From Bradyrhizobium nanningense (GTDB taxonomy: Bacteria; Pseudomonadota; Alphaproteobacteria; Rhizobiales; Xanthobacteraceae): DNA of 38,243 nt. The position numbers were made by a program, and so were the translations under genes. Below the pieces are notes generated by a model. That model was not told where the DNA came from, made no database searches, and worked only from the letters and a program-made list of their open reading frames with translations. The stretch is taken from contig NZ_LBJC01000071.1 of the NCBI RefSeq assembly GCF_004114535.1, positions 1 through 38,243 on the forward strand. Reading direction: 5' to 3'. Below are positions 7,588-17,980 of the stretch, piece after piece; within the stretch, counting starts at the first letter, position 1, and each line of letters begins with the position of its first letter.

Positions 7588-7627
7588 CCTTCGAGACGCC
7601 GCGAAGGCGCGGCTCCTCAGGGTGAGG
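7588..7627 (-). repeat. Palindromic interspersed repeat, copy D (inverted)
   Basis: CCTTCGAGACGCCGCG, the stem AAGGCGCGGC, then TCCTCAGGGTGAGG, in reverse orientation. Copies C and D form a second inverted pair, lying between pccA and the decarboxylase gene and separating the two transcription units. Confidence 0.75.
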
Positions 7628-7651
7628 GTTTGCTGTTGTGCCTGAAGCGCT

Positions 7652-9667
<2,016 letters not shown>

Positions 9668-9785
9668 GCTTCTTCTTGAGTCTCGACCTTGGGCGGGACC
9701 CTTCCCTGGCCGTTGGGGCCTATGGGGCTGGGCCGTGTGGCTTCCGTGGTACATCAAAATGAGCCGGAGGCAACGGTCTAAATCC

Positions 9786-9804
9786 GGCCCGCTTCCAGCG
9801 GGCC
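9786..9804. terminator. Hairpin between the metallopeptidase and pccA genes
   Basis: GGCCCGC-TTCCA-GCGGGCC, a perfect 7-bp stem, lies 51 bases past the stop of the minus-strand metallopeptidase gene and upstream of pccA. There is no T-run, so termination is only a suggestion. Confidence 0.4.
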
Positions 9805-9854
9805 AGCGCAAGACCAACCGGTTTGGAAACGGGGCTGGCGAGCCCGCGGATGCC

Positions 9855-10961
9855 CTATGCCCTCCCGGACCTGGATGCGGACTTGGACGCGGACTTGGAC
9901 GCGGACTTGGCCACGTCCCGGACCAGGCCGTGAATGAAGCCCAGCTTGCCGACCACCGCGGGCGACAGGATGAAGGGATAGAGGTCGCGCAGGCCCATGG
10001 CGCGGTTGACGCTGTTCATGGCGAAGGTGAAGGGCAGCCATGCGTTGACCAGCGCGTCGACGTCGCGTGCCTCGTACGGGTTGAAACGGATACGCGCCGT
10101 CAACTCCCCGTCGCGGTCGACCCTGGGGCGCACCTCCATGCCGAACTCGCCAGCCATCTCCAGGGCATCCACGATGTGGAGATAGTGCGCCCAGGTTTCG
10201 GCGAAGTCTTCCCAGGGATGGGTCGTGGCATAGGCTGAGACGTAGGTCTGTTGCCAGTCCGGCGGCGGGCCTTCGGCATAATGGCGCTGCAAGGCCTGGC
10301 CGTAATCGGCGGAATCATCACCGAATACCGCGCGGCATTGATCGAGCTTGCCGCCGCCCTGCACCAGCACGTCCCAGAAATAGTGCCCGACCTCGTGGCG
10401 GAAATGCCCGAGCAGCGTACGGTACGGCTCGCCCATTTCGAGCCTGCGCCGCTCGCGCTCGATGGTATCGGTCTCGGTGAGCGCGATCGTGATCAAGCCG
10501 TTGTCGTGGCCAGTCATGATCCTCTCACCGCTGTTCGGATCGTCAGCCAGGAAATTGAAGATCAGACCATGCTCGGGGTCGTCCTGCCGCGTCCAGAGCG
10601 GCAGCTTCCAGCGGATCAGGGAATAGAACAGACGGTGTTTCGCCACCTCCAGCTCGCGCCAGCCGGCGAGCTGCGCCGGATCCGAGAGATTCGGCACCAT
10701 CCCATTATGGCGGCAGGCGCGGCAATAGCCGGTGGTATCGCCCGCGTCTGTGAGCCAGTTGCAGGCGTCGTACCCGGCGTTCCGGCACAGCATCCGGCTT
10801 TCGCCCTTGTCGGCCAGCATCCTCCAGGCCTCTCCGTCCGGCTCGATCGCCGACATCGTCTCCTGCTCGGGCAGGAAAGCGACCCGATGGCCGCAGCGTT
10901 CACAGGCGCGATTTTCGAAATACAGGACGTTGCCGCAGGCCTGGCAGACAAAGAGCTTCAA
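9855..10961 (-). CDS. Zinc-ribbon putative metallopeptidase
   Basis: The 368-residue protein starts with a four-cysteine zinc ribbon (C6, C9, C20, C23) and contains HEVGHYFWD, a variant of the HExxH zinc-peptidase motif, at about residues 190-198; ETWAHYLHIVDALEM follows downstream. It matches the family annotated as putative zinc-binding metallopeptidase of unknown substrate. The C-terminus ends in SASKSASKSAS, coded by a 12-bp tandem repeat at 9877-9912. The start is TTG at 10961, supported by AGAGG 8 bases upstream and by the zinc ribbon beginning at once. No signal peptide is seen, so it is cytosolic. It stands alone, divergent from the large hybrid kinase. Confidence 0.82.
   Translation of the reverse strand: MKLFVCQACGNVLYFENRACERCGHRVAFLPEQETMSAIEPDGEAWRMLADKGESRMLCRNAGYDACNWLTDAGDTTGYCRACRHNGMVPNLSDPAQLAGWRELEVAKHRLFYSLIRWKLPLWTRQDDPEHGLIFNFLADDPNSGERIMTGHDNGLITIALTETDTIERERRRLEMGEPYRTLLGHFRHEVGHYFWDVLVQGGGKLDQCRAVFGDDSADYGQALQRHYAEGPPPDWQQTYVSAYATTHPWEDFAETWAHYLHIVDALEMAGEFGMEVRPRVDRDGELTARIRFNPYEARDVDALVNAWLPFTFAMNSVNRAMGLRDLYPFILSPAVVGKLGFIHGLVRDVAKSASKSASKSASRSGRA
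9877..9912. repeat. 12-bp coding tandem repeat (three copies)
   Basis: GCGGACTTGGAC is repeated at 9877, 9889 and 9901 (the last with two changed bases). On the minus strand it encodes the SASK-type tail of the metallopeptidase. Confidence 0.85.
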
Positions 10962-11192
10962 GATTTGGCCTCTTCGGAAAGGGGAGCTTCATGGAGCTCG
11001 TCATTGCGCCTCGCGAAGACGCGTCCGCCGGCTGATCGTTCCAGTCTCTGGAACAAATTGCCAGACCCGGCATTGGCAAGGCGTACTTTTTCGGTCCGCG
11101 CAAGCCCAGATTTTCCTGCCACGCGCTTTCCTCCAGGCAATGGCCATCACGCTCCGTCTGTGTGAATATCGGTCCGGCACGTGCGCTCCTGC

Positions 11193-13658
11193 ATGACAAC
11201 GGCCGATGCCTTGAACGATCCCTTGCCCGAGACCATCGCCGCCGAAAGGCTGCGTCAACACCTCGAAGACGTCGCGCGCGAGCGCGACAACGCCTATCGC
11301 GCGATCCAGGAGCGCGAGGCCGAGCTGGCGCGCATCCAGCGCATCGGCAAGGTCGGCGGCTTCGAGGTCGATTTCCGCGACGGCTTCAAGAACCGTCGCT
11401 CACCCGAATATCTGATGCTCCACGGCCTGCCGCCGGAGGCGGCCGAGGAATCGCATGAGGAATGGGTCAATCGCATCCATCCCGACGACCGCGATGCCAC
11501 CGTAAAGCACTTCTTCGAAGCTCTCGCCGGCACCGGCGAAGACTACAGCGCCGAATACCGCATCATCCGCCCCAATGACGGCGAGACCCGCTGGATCCGG
11601 GTCGTCGCCAAGATCGAACGCGACAAGAATGGCTGCGCGATCCGCCTCGTCGGCGCCCATATCGACGTCACCGACCAGATGCTCGCGCGCGAGACCCTGC
11701 GCGAGAGCGAGGAGCGCTTCCGCCTGATCGCCGACAGCGCCCCGGTGCCGATCTGGGTGACCAAGCTCGACCGCAAGCGGTCCTTCGCCAACCAGGCCTA
11801 TGTCGACTTCGTCGGCCTGCCCTACGATCAGGCCATCGACTTCGACTGGCGCAAGGTGCTGCACCCCGACGACCTGCCGCACGTGCTTCAGCAATCCGTC
11901 CAGGGCGAAGCCTCACTCAAGCCCTTCGTGTTGGAAGCGCGTTACAAGAACGCCAGCGGCGAATGGCGCTGGCTGCGCTCGGAATCGCAGCCGCGCTGGG
12001 ACCCGACCGGCAAGCATATCGGCTTCATCGGCGTCGCCCACGACATCACCGTCGCCAAGCAGGCTGAGATCGAGCTGCGGCAACTCAACGAGACGCTGGA
12101 ACAGCGCATCGCCGAGCGCACCGCCGAGCTCGAGTCCAACGAGTCGCGGCTGCGCGCCATCCTGGCCACCAGCAACCAATATCAGGGCCTGGTCAACCTC
12201 AAGGGCGAATTGCTCTATGCCAACCGCACCGCGCTCGACGGCATCAAGGCGAGCGCTGCGGACGTGATCGGAAAGCCGTTCTGGGACACGCCCTGGTTCA
12301 CCGGCACCGATGGCATGAGCGCCGCCGTGCGCGAGGCCTTTGAGAGCGTGCTCAAAGGCGAAGCTGTGCGGCTCGAGATGCGCCTGCACCTTCCCATCGG
12401 CGAGCGCGATTTCGACTTCGGCATGCGCCCCGTGCTCGACCGCCACGGCAACATCACCGGCGCCGTGCCCGAGGCCGTCGACATCACCGAGCGACGCCGC
12501 GGCGAGGAAGCATTGCGGCAGTCACAGAAGATGGAGGCGATCGGCCAACTCACCGGTGGCGTCGCGCATGATTTCAACAATCTCCTCACCATCATCCGCT
12601 CGGCCACCGATTTCCTGCGCCGCCGCGAGCTGTCGGAAGAGCGCCGCCGCCGCTATGTCGATGCCATCTCCGAGACGGTCGAACGCGCCTCCAAGCTGAC
12701 CGCTCAGCTTCTGGCGTTCGCGCGCCGGCAGCCGCTGAAACCGCAGATTTTCAACGTCGGCAGCCAGGTCGAGGGCGTCGCGCAACTGGTCCGGCCGCTA
12801 GTCGGCGCCCGTATCGAAATCGCGGTGGAGATTCACGATGCCGACTGCTTCACCGTCGCAGACATCGCCCAGTTCGAGACCGCGCTGATCAACCTCGCCA
12901 TCAACGCCCGGGACGCCATGGACGACGAAGGCCGCCTCACCATTGCCGTGCGCAAGGTTTCCGGCATCCCCAGCCTGCGCGCGCAGTCTGCGCGCAGCGG
13001 CGACTACGTTGCCATCTCCGTCGCCGACACCGGCAGCGGCATCCTGCCGGAACATCTCGACTCCATCTTCGAGCCGTTCTTCACCACCAAGGAGGTCGGA
13101 AAGGGCACTGGCCTCGGCCTCAGCCAGGCCTTTGGCTTCGCGAAGCAGTCCGAGGGCGACATCGCGGTGACGAGCACGCAAGGCAAGGGGGCGACCTTCA
13201 CCATCTACCTGCCGCAGGCACAGAGCCCTGTCGGCGAGAAGGAAGCAGCGGCGCTGACCCACGAGGCCGCCACCACCGGGCGCGGCTACCGCGTGCTCGT
13301 GGTCGAGGACAATGACGATGTCGGTCAGTTCTCCACCGAGCTCCTGGAAGATCTCGGCTATGTCGTCCGTCGCGTCGCCAATGCCAACGCGGCCCTTGCC
13401 ATTCTCGGCGAGAACGAATTCGCCGTCGACCTCGTGTTCTCCGACGTCATCATGCCCGGCATGAACGGCGTCGAGCTTGCCGGCATCATCCGCGAGCGCT
13501 ATCCGGGCCTGCCCGTGGTGCTCACCTCAGGCTACAGCAACGTGCTCGCCGAAAACGCCCATCGCGGTTTCGAACTGATCCAAAAGCCGTATTCGGTGGA
13601 GTCGCTGTCACGCATCCTGCGCAAGGCGATCACGGAGAAGCTGTCGGTGACACGCTGA
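11193..13658 (+). CDS. Multi-PAS hybrid sensor histidine kinase/response regulator
   Basis: The 821-residue protein has three PAS domains (about 45-165, 175-290 and 315-435; each ends in a DIT or DVT motif such as VGAHIDVTDQ, GVAHDITVAK, EAVDITERR), a coiled coil, a HisKA domain with H459 in GGVAHDFNNLL, HATPase_c (NLAINARDAM, DTGSGILP, EPFFTTK, GKGTGLGLS), and a C-terminal receiver with acceptor D751 in VFSDVIMPG. No transmembrane helices are seen. Kinase and receiver parts closely resemble the hybrid kinase at 4554-6074, so the two look like paralogues with different sensor regions. ATG 11193 is chosen; GTG 11181 is an in-frame alternative. The output partner is unknown. Confidence 0.9.
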   Translation: MTTADALNDPLPETIAAERLRQHLEDVARERDNAYRAIQEREAELARIQRIGKVGGFEVDFRDGFKNRRSPEYLMLHGLPPEAAEESHEEWVNRIHPDDRDATVKHFFEALAGTGEDYSAEYRIIRPNDGETRWIRVVAKIERDKNGCAIRLVGAHIDVTDQMLARETLRESEERFRLIADSAPVPIWVTKLDRKRSFANQAYVDFVGLPYDQAIDFDWRKVLHPDDLPHVLQQSVQGEASLKPFVLEARYKNASGEWRWLRSESQPRWDPTGKHIGFIGVAHDITVAKQAEIELRQLNETLEQRIAERTAELESNESRLRAILATSNQYQGLVNLKGELLYANRTALDGIKASAADVIGKPFWDTPWFTGTDGMSAAVREAFESVLKGEAVRLEMRLHLPIGERDFDFGMRPVLDRHGNITGAVPEAVDITERRRGEEALRQSQKMEAIGQLTGGVAHDFNNLLTIIRSATDFLRRRELSEERRRRYVDAISETVERASKLTAQLLAFARRQPLKPQIFNVGSQVEGVAQLVRPLVGARIEIAVEIHDADCFTVADIAQFETALINLAINARDAMDDEGRLTIAVRKVSGIPSLRAQSARSGDYVAISVADTGSGILPEHLDSIFEPFFTTKEVGKGTGLGLSQAFGFAKQSEGDIAVTSTQGKGATFTIYLPQAQSPVGEKEAAALTHEAATTGRGYRVLVVEDNDDVGQFSTELLEDLGYVVRRVANANAALAILGENEFAVDLVFSDVIMPGMNGVELAGIIRERYPGLPVVLTSGYSNVLAENAHRGFELIQKPYSVESLSRILRKAITEKLSVTR

Positions 13659-13677
13659 ATGTGAGCCAAACCCACGG

Positions 13678-13828
13678 TGTCGTCCCGGACAAGCGCGCCC
13701 CAAGCGCGCGCCGATCCGGGACCCATAGCCACAGGACCGTGTTTGGCGAAGAACGACGACGTATGTGTCCCGAGAAAGATTCCGCGGTATGGATCCCGGA
13801 TCTGCGCTTACGCTTGTCCGGGATGACA
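13678..13828. repeat. Inverted pair of a second interspersed repeat family
   Basis: 13678-13728 contains GTCCCGGACAAGCGC with GATCCGGGACCCATA. 13788-13828 contains TATGGATCCCGGATC with GCTTGTCCGGGATGACA, its approximate reverse complement. The unit is a familiar Bradyrhizobium intergenic repeat. The whole gap 13659-13951 holds only this pair and no supportable gene. Confidence 0.75.
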
Positions 13829-13951
13829 GCGGAGTGTTTGGTAGGGTGCGCCCACAGCATCGGCGCGGGCACCATGCTGCTGACGGCGCCGTTTTGAGGC
13901 TGGCGGATCCGTCCCGGGCACGGTAGTCAGGGACGGATTTTGGAGATCGAC

Positions 13952-15211
13952 TTGCCGACCGTGCCGTCTGACGCCATCTGGGCCTGGAGCATCATCGTCG
14001 TCGCGACCGCAGGCGTCATCATCCGGCCGTTTCGCCTGCCCGAAGCGATCTGGGCCGCGATCGGCGCGAGCGCCCTGGTGCTATCAGGCTTGCTGCCGTG
14101 GCGGGATGCGCTCGCCGGCATCGAAAAAGGTCTCGACGTCTACCTCTTCCTGATCGGCATGATGCTGATCGCCGAGCTCGCCCGCCTCGAAGGCCTGTTC
14201 GACTATCTCGCCGCCTTTGCGGTCGAGCATGCACGCGGCTCGCCGCAACGGCTGTTCCTGCTGATCTATCTCGTCGGCACGCTGGTGACGGTGTTGCTCT
14301 CCAACGATGCCACCGCGATCGTGCTGACGCCCGCCGTCTATGCCGCGACACGCGCGGCCGGCGCCAAGCCGCTGCCCTATCTGTTCGTCTGCGCCTTCAT
14401 CGCCAATGCCGCGAGCTTCGTGCTGCCGATCTCCAATCCGGCCAACCTGGTGGTGTTCGGCAAGCACATGCCGCATCTCGGAACCTGGCTCCGTCAATTC
14501 GCGCTACCGTCACTTGCCTCAATCGTGCTCACTTACGTCGCCTTGCGCCTTGCGCTGCACCGCGAGCTGAAGCACGAAACGATCGAAACGCGGGTCCCTC
14601 ACCCGAAGCTCGGCCGCGGCGGCCGATTGACTGCCTACGGCATCGGCGCCATCGGCATCGTGCTGATTTGGGCTTCTGCGCTCGATCTGCAATTGGGCTT
14701 GCCGACATTCGTCTGCGGGACCGCGACGGCGGCTGCCGTGCTGCTCATCAACCGGCAATCACCCTTGCAGGTGCTACGCGGCGTGTCCTGGAGCGTGCTG
14801 CCGCTGGTCGGCGGGCTCTTTGTCATGGTGGAAGCGCTGATCAGGACCGGCGTGATCGCGCAGCTGAGCGCCCTGCTCCACCAGGCGGTGGCGCAATCGA
14901 TCCCGCAGGCGGCCTGGAGCGTCGGCGTTGCCACCGCGCTCGCCGACAACATCGCCAACAACCTGCCGGTCGGCCTCGTCGCCGGCTCGGTTGCCGCCAG
15001 CGATCATTTGCCCGCCCCGGTCGTCAGCACCATCCTGATCGGCGTCGACCTCGGTCCCAATCTGTCGGTGACCGGATCGCTCGCCACCATCCTCTGGCTG
15101 GTCGCGCTCCGCCGGGAAAAGATCGAGGTCGGGGCCTGGCCATTCCTCAAGCTGGGACTGCTGGTGACGCCGCCGGCTCTGATCGCAGCGTTGGCGGCAG
15201 CCATCAGGTAA
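13952..15211 (+). CDS. ArsB/SLC13-like membrane anion transporter
   Basis: About 419 residues with 11-12 predicted membrane spans. Signature stretches of the ArsB branch of the ion transporter superfamily are LLSNDATAIVLTP (about 115-127), PISNPANLVVFGKHMP, ALADNIANNLPVG and GVDLGPNLSVTGSLATI. ArsB exports arsenite, alone or with an ArsA ATPase. There is no arsR, arsC or arsA nearby, so arsenite as substrate is inference and another oxyanion is possible. The start is a non-ATG codon: TTG 13952, preceded by GGAG at 13942-13945, is preferred; TTG 13940 and GTG 13961 are alternatives. It is flanked upstream by a repeat pair. Confidence 0.85.
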   Translation: MPTVPSDAIWAWSIIVVATAGVIIRPFRLPEAIWAAIGASALVLSGLLPWRDALAGIEKGLDVYLFLIGMMLIAELARLEGLFDYLAAFAVEHARGSPQRLFLLIYLVGTLVTVLLSNDATAIVLTPAVYAATRAAGAKPLPYLFVCAFIANAASFVLPISNPANLVVFGKHMPHLGTWLRQFALPSLASIVLTYVALRLALHRELKHETIETRVPHPKLGRGGRLTAYGIGAIGIVLIWASALDLQLGLPTFVCGTATAAAVLLINRQSPLQVLRGVSWSVLPLVGGLFVMVEALIRTGVIAQLSALLHQAVAQSIPQAAWSVGVATALADNIANNLPVGLVAGSVAASDHLPAPVVSTILIGVDLGPNLSVTGSLATILWLVALRREKIEVGAWPFLKLGLLVTPPALIAALAAAIR

Positions 15212-15342
15212 GGCAGGCCGGACGCCACTTTCGAAATGAAGTGCAGGCCATTTGCGGTGCGTCAATGCCGGCGGCGAAGCCGTGGCTAAAATTCCATTGT
15301 CGCGCAAATCAGATGGATATCGCGCGTCAAGGAAGGTTCGTG

Positions 15343-15579
15343 ATGCAGATCCAATCGAAGGCGTTACCGCAGAACTCCCTTCTGCGTCGCGCGATCCGGA
15401 GCCTCACCGCAGCGAGCGAGAGCGGCGCCGAGACGGCCCACCCCCTTCTGGTCATCTCCGCGGTGGCATTGTTCACTCTGTTCGCCATCGTGGAGATGGA
15501 CCTCCACTCTGCCCAGCTTCAAGCGCTCGGCCTGCTCAGCCATGGCACGGGAATCGATCCGGTCTTCCTGAGCCCGTAG
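15343..15579 (+). CDS. Small single-span membrane protein
   Basis: The 78-residue frame has ATG at 15343 and a clear ribosome site, AAGGAAGG (15329-15336), 6 bases upstream. The product has a basic N-terminus (KALPQNSLLRRAIRS) and one hydrophobic segment, HPLLVISAVALFTLFAIVEM (about 33-52), then a short polar tail. I know no family. It ends before a strong hairpin (15609-15636) shared with the convergent MFS gene. The ribosome site and membrane segment make it credible. Confidence 0.6.
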   Translation: MQIQSKALPQNSLLRRAIRSLTAASESGAETAHPLLVISAVALFTLFAIVEMDLHSAQLQALGLLSHGTGIDPVFLSP

Positions 15580-15608
15580 TCGCCGGCGCGCAACATCCCG
15601 AAGTAAGT

Positions 15609-15636
15609 CCCGATCGCGGCCGTGGCCGCGACCGGG
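15609..15636. terminator. Hairpin between convergent genes
   Basis: CCCGATCGCGGCC-GT-GGCCGCGACCGGG is a 13-bp stem with one mismatch, located between the small membrane protein gene and the MFS gene. It probably terminates both. Confidence 0.6.
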
Positions 15637-15646
15637 CACCGGTTCG

Positions 15647-17011
15647 TCAGTCGTTCTCGTAGCCGTAGACTTCCAGCAGGATGAAGATTGCTGCAAGCAA
15701 TCCGATCAGCGGGAAGATCGCGACCATCAGCGTCGCATTGGCCTGCCCGATCGCGGCGAACACCGTCGGGAACAGGAAGATCGCCAGGAACGACGGCAGC
15801 TTCACGAACATGTAGGCGAAGCCGCTCGCGGTGCCGCGATATTTAGGCCGGGCGACCATGGTCGGGATCGTCATGCAGTTCGAGGCGTCCCAATAGTGCC
15901 CCCAGAGCATGCCGGCGGCAGCGAACGGCAGCAAAATCTTGTTGTCGGTGTAGAGCGCGAAGGCCGCGACCAGGAGCGACATCAGGACGATGGAGAAGCC
16001 CGCGATCGCGATGCCGCGATGGCCGATCTTCGGCGTCAGCAAGGGTCCAACCCAGCCCGACAGCCCGGCGAAGGCAAACAGCGCCATCGTCACCAGATTG
16101 TTGCCGAGGATCGACGAGACGCCGACCATCGCGAACAGGACCGGCAGGTAGAACGCGAAGGTCGAGAACTCGCTGGCTTGCATGAAACAGGCGATCCAGC
16201 CGTAGACCGTCGCGCGCCAGCGGATCGGATCCTTCTTGAGGTCGGCGAGGAACGCGCGGGTTGAAACCTTCGGCACCACAACGTCCTGGTCGGGCAGCAT
16301 GTCGAGATTGTCGTTGAACATCTCGCGCGCGACCTGCTTGGCTTCGCGGTAGCGTCCCTTCTGCACCAGCCACACCGCCGTCTCCGGCACGTCGTGGCGC
16401 ATCACCAGGATAATCAGGGCCGGCAGCGCGCCGAGACCGAGCGTCACGCGCCACAGCGTCTCGTGGTGGATGTCGAGCAGCAGGAAGATGACGATGACGC
16501 CGACGGTCAAGACTTCACCGACCGCGAACATGAACTGCCAGCGATTGCCCATGACCTCGCGCTCACCCTTGGCCATGGATTCCATGATGTAGGTGTAGCC
16601 GGTCGAGATGTCCGAGCCGAGCGGGATGCCGAGCAGGAAGCGGATCACGACGAGCCAGGTGACATTGGGCACGAAGGCCTGCGCCAGCGCGAGCACGATG
16701 AACAGCACCATCGTGGCCAGGAACATGACGCGGCGGCCGATCTTGTCGGAGAGCCAGCCGCCGAGCAGTGCGCCGATCAGGGCGCCGCCCTGCGTGCCGG
16801 CCGCGGCCAGGCCCAGCATCAGCGGATCGGGGTTGTACTGTTCCTTGATGAAGATCAGCACGAAGGCGATCGAATAGAGGTCCCAGGCTTCGACCAGGAT
16901 CGAGGCCATCATCAGCCAGCCGACCTTGTTGCCCTTGGGGCTGTAGTTCGTGATGAGGTAGCGGACCGCGGCTTCGCTCGCGGTCGGTTGTGGCATTGCC
17001 ATCGTCGACAT
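15647..17011 (-). CDS. MFS transporter (probable sugar-acid permease)
   Basis: The 454-residue protein has about 12 membrane spans and MFS motifs: GGWLSDKIGRR (motif A after span 2), RFLLGIPLGSDISTGYTYI and the central loop PETAVWLVQKGRYREAKQ, typical of the sugar/metabolite porter type. ATG 17011 is preferred over TTG 17029 because GAGAGGACC lies 5-13 bases upstream. It is co-directional with the GntR gene 24 bases upstream and adjacent to divergent idonate/gluconate-type enzymes, so uptake of a sugar acid is the likely role. The substrate is inferred from context alone. Confidence 0.85.
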   Translation of the reverse strand: MSTMAMPQPTASEAAVRYLITNYSPKGNKVGWLMMASILVEAWDLYSIAFVLIFIKEQYNPDPLMLGLAAAGTQGGALIGALLGGWLSDKIGRRVMFLATMVLFIVLALAQAFVPNVTWLVVIRFLLGIPLGSDISTGYTYIMESMAKGEREVMGNRWQFMFAVGEVLTVGVIVIFLLLDIHHETLWRVTLGLGALPALIILVMRHDVPETAVWLVQKGRYREAKQVAREMFNDNLDMLPDQDVVVPKVSTRAFLADLKKDPIRWRATVYGWIACFMQASEFSTFAFYLPVLFAMVGVSSILGNNLVTMALFAFAGLSGWVGPLLTPKIGHRGIAIAGFSIVLMSLLVAAFALYTDNKILLPFAAAGMLWGHYWDASNCMTIPTMVARPKYRGTASGFAYMFVKLPSFLAIFLFPTVFAAIGQANATLMVAIFPLIGLLAAIFILLEVYGYEND

Positions 17012-17035
17012 CTCTGGTCCTCTCTTCAAAACTCT

Positions 17036-17803
17036 CTAGGTGCCCAGCAGCGGCTCAATGCTGCAATCGAGCAGGCGCGGGTCGATCCCCGCCTCCATCC
17101 CGGTGAATATCGCGTCCATGTAGTCGATCAGCGCATCGCTCGCTTTCACCGCATCGTCGATGCGGCGGTTGGCGACGGCGCTGAGGATGGCGAGATGGTG
17201 ATCGATCGTGCCGGACAGGTCGGTCTGTCCCGGCATGAAGCGATGGTGGATATACCCGATGCGGCGATACAGCGTGTGCAGCGGGCGCAGGGTGTGCACC
17301 AGGAACGGTTCGCCCGCGGCCTCCAGCACCAGCGCGTCGATGCGCCGGTCGATGCTGTTGAATTCGTCGAGGCTCAAGGTGGCGCGGCGCTCCCGCAGCA
17401 AACGCTCGATGTGCAGCGCCTGATTGCGATGCGAGAGGCTGGCGCGATCGGCCGCGAGGCGAACCACGAAGCGCTCCATGTCGCGGCGCAAGGCCAGCAG
17501 CATGCGCTCACGCGCCAGATCGATCGGCGCAATGTGCAGACCGTGGCGCGGACGGATGATGATGAGCGTGTCGGCGGAGAGACGGTTGACGGCGTGGTGC
17601 ACCGGCGTGCGGCCCAAGCCCGTGATCTCTTGCAACTCCAGCATGGTCATGAACTGACCGGGCTTGAGCTCGCAATGAACCAGGAGCTCCTCGATCTTCT
17701 GATAGGCCAGCTCGAAGAAGTTGACGCGGTTGCGCCGGGAGGGCCTGCCCTCGCCGTCGTCGTCGCTTCTCACCACCTCGAGCGCGCGCTTGCGCCGTGC
17801 CAT
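17036..17803 (-). CDS. GntR-family transcriptional regulator (FCD type)
   Basis: The 255-residue protein carries an N-terminal winged helix (about 25-95; LAYQKIEELLVHCELKPG, LQEITGLGRTPVHHAVNRL, IIIRPRHGLHIAPID) and an all-helical FCD effector domain (about 105-240) with DRRIDALVLEAAG, TIDHHLAILSAV and conserved histidines that usually bind a metal. ATG 17803 has a strong GGGAGGA ribosome site. It is divergent from the sugar-acid enzymes, with a repeated palindromic site in the gap, and followed by the MFS gene. It most likely represses the whole cluster until a sugar acid binds. Confidence 0.9.
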   Translation of the reverse strand: MARRKRALEVVRSDDDGEGRPSRRNRVNFFELAYQKIEELLVHCELKPGQFMTMLELQEITGLGRTPVHHAVNRLSADTLIIIRPRHGLHIAPIDLARERMLLALRRDMERFVVRLAADRASLSHRNQALHIERLLRERRATLSLDEFNSIDRRIDALVLEAAGEPFLVHTLRPLHTLYRRIGYIHHRFMPGQTDLSGTIDHHLAILSAVANRRIDDAVKASDALIDYMDAIFTGMEAGIDPRLLDCSIEPLLGT

Positions 17804-17848
17804 GTCGTCCTCCCGTCAGCCCCCGCTCGTTGCGTGGCGGCGCCCTGT

Positions 17849-17858
17849 TTGTGATATC
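17849..17858. promoter_or_regulatory. Upstream copy of candidate GntR half-site
   Basis: TTGTGATATC repeats the left half of the dyad at 17870-17885, starting exactly 21 bases earlier, about two helical turns, so both would lie on the same DNA face. Confidence 0.5.
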
Positions 17859-17869
17859 CTTAAAACATG

Positions 17870-17885
17870 TTGTGATATATTACAA
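17870..17885. promoter_or_regulatory. Candidate GntR operator
   Basis: TTGTGATATATTACAA is a 16-bp dyad with 14 of 16 symmetric positions, in the gap between the divergent GntR and dehydratase genes. The size and A+T-rich centre fit GntR-family operators. Confidence 0.6.
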
Positions 17886-17980
17886 GCGGAGCTATGACTA
17901 CCGCCGGTCCCGCCGGCAATGGCGGCACAGAAACGACAAACAAAGCGGGCGCTATGGGCCCCGACGGGAGGATTGTTGCC

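Noticed and set aside
13661..13897. Small frames in the 13659-13951 gap
   Set aside because: They lie over the inverted pair of interspersed repeats and have no ribosome site.
13952..15211. Arsenic-resistance operon
   Set aside because: Only the ArsB-like transporter is present. The ArsR at 31785 is far away, lacks a metal-site cysteine pair and is paired with AHSA1.
14098..15579. One 493-residue frame spanning the transporter in another phase
   Set aside because: Only its last 78 codons, with their own ribosome site, look like a protein; the rest is an arginine-rich shadow of the ArsB-like gene.
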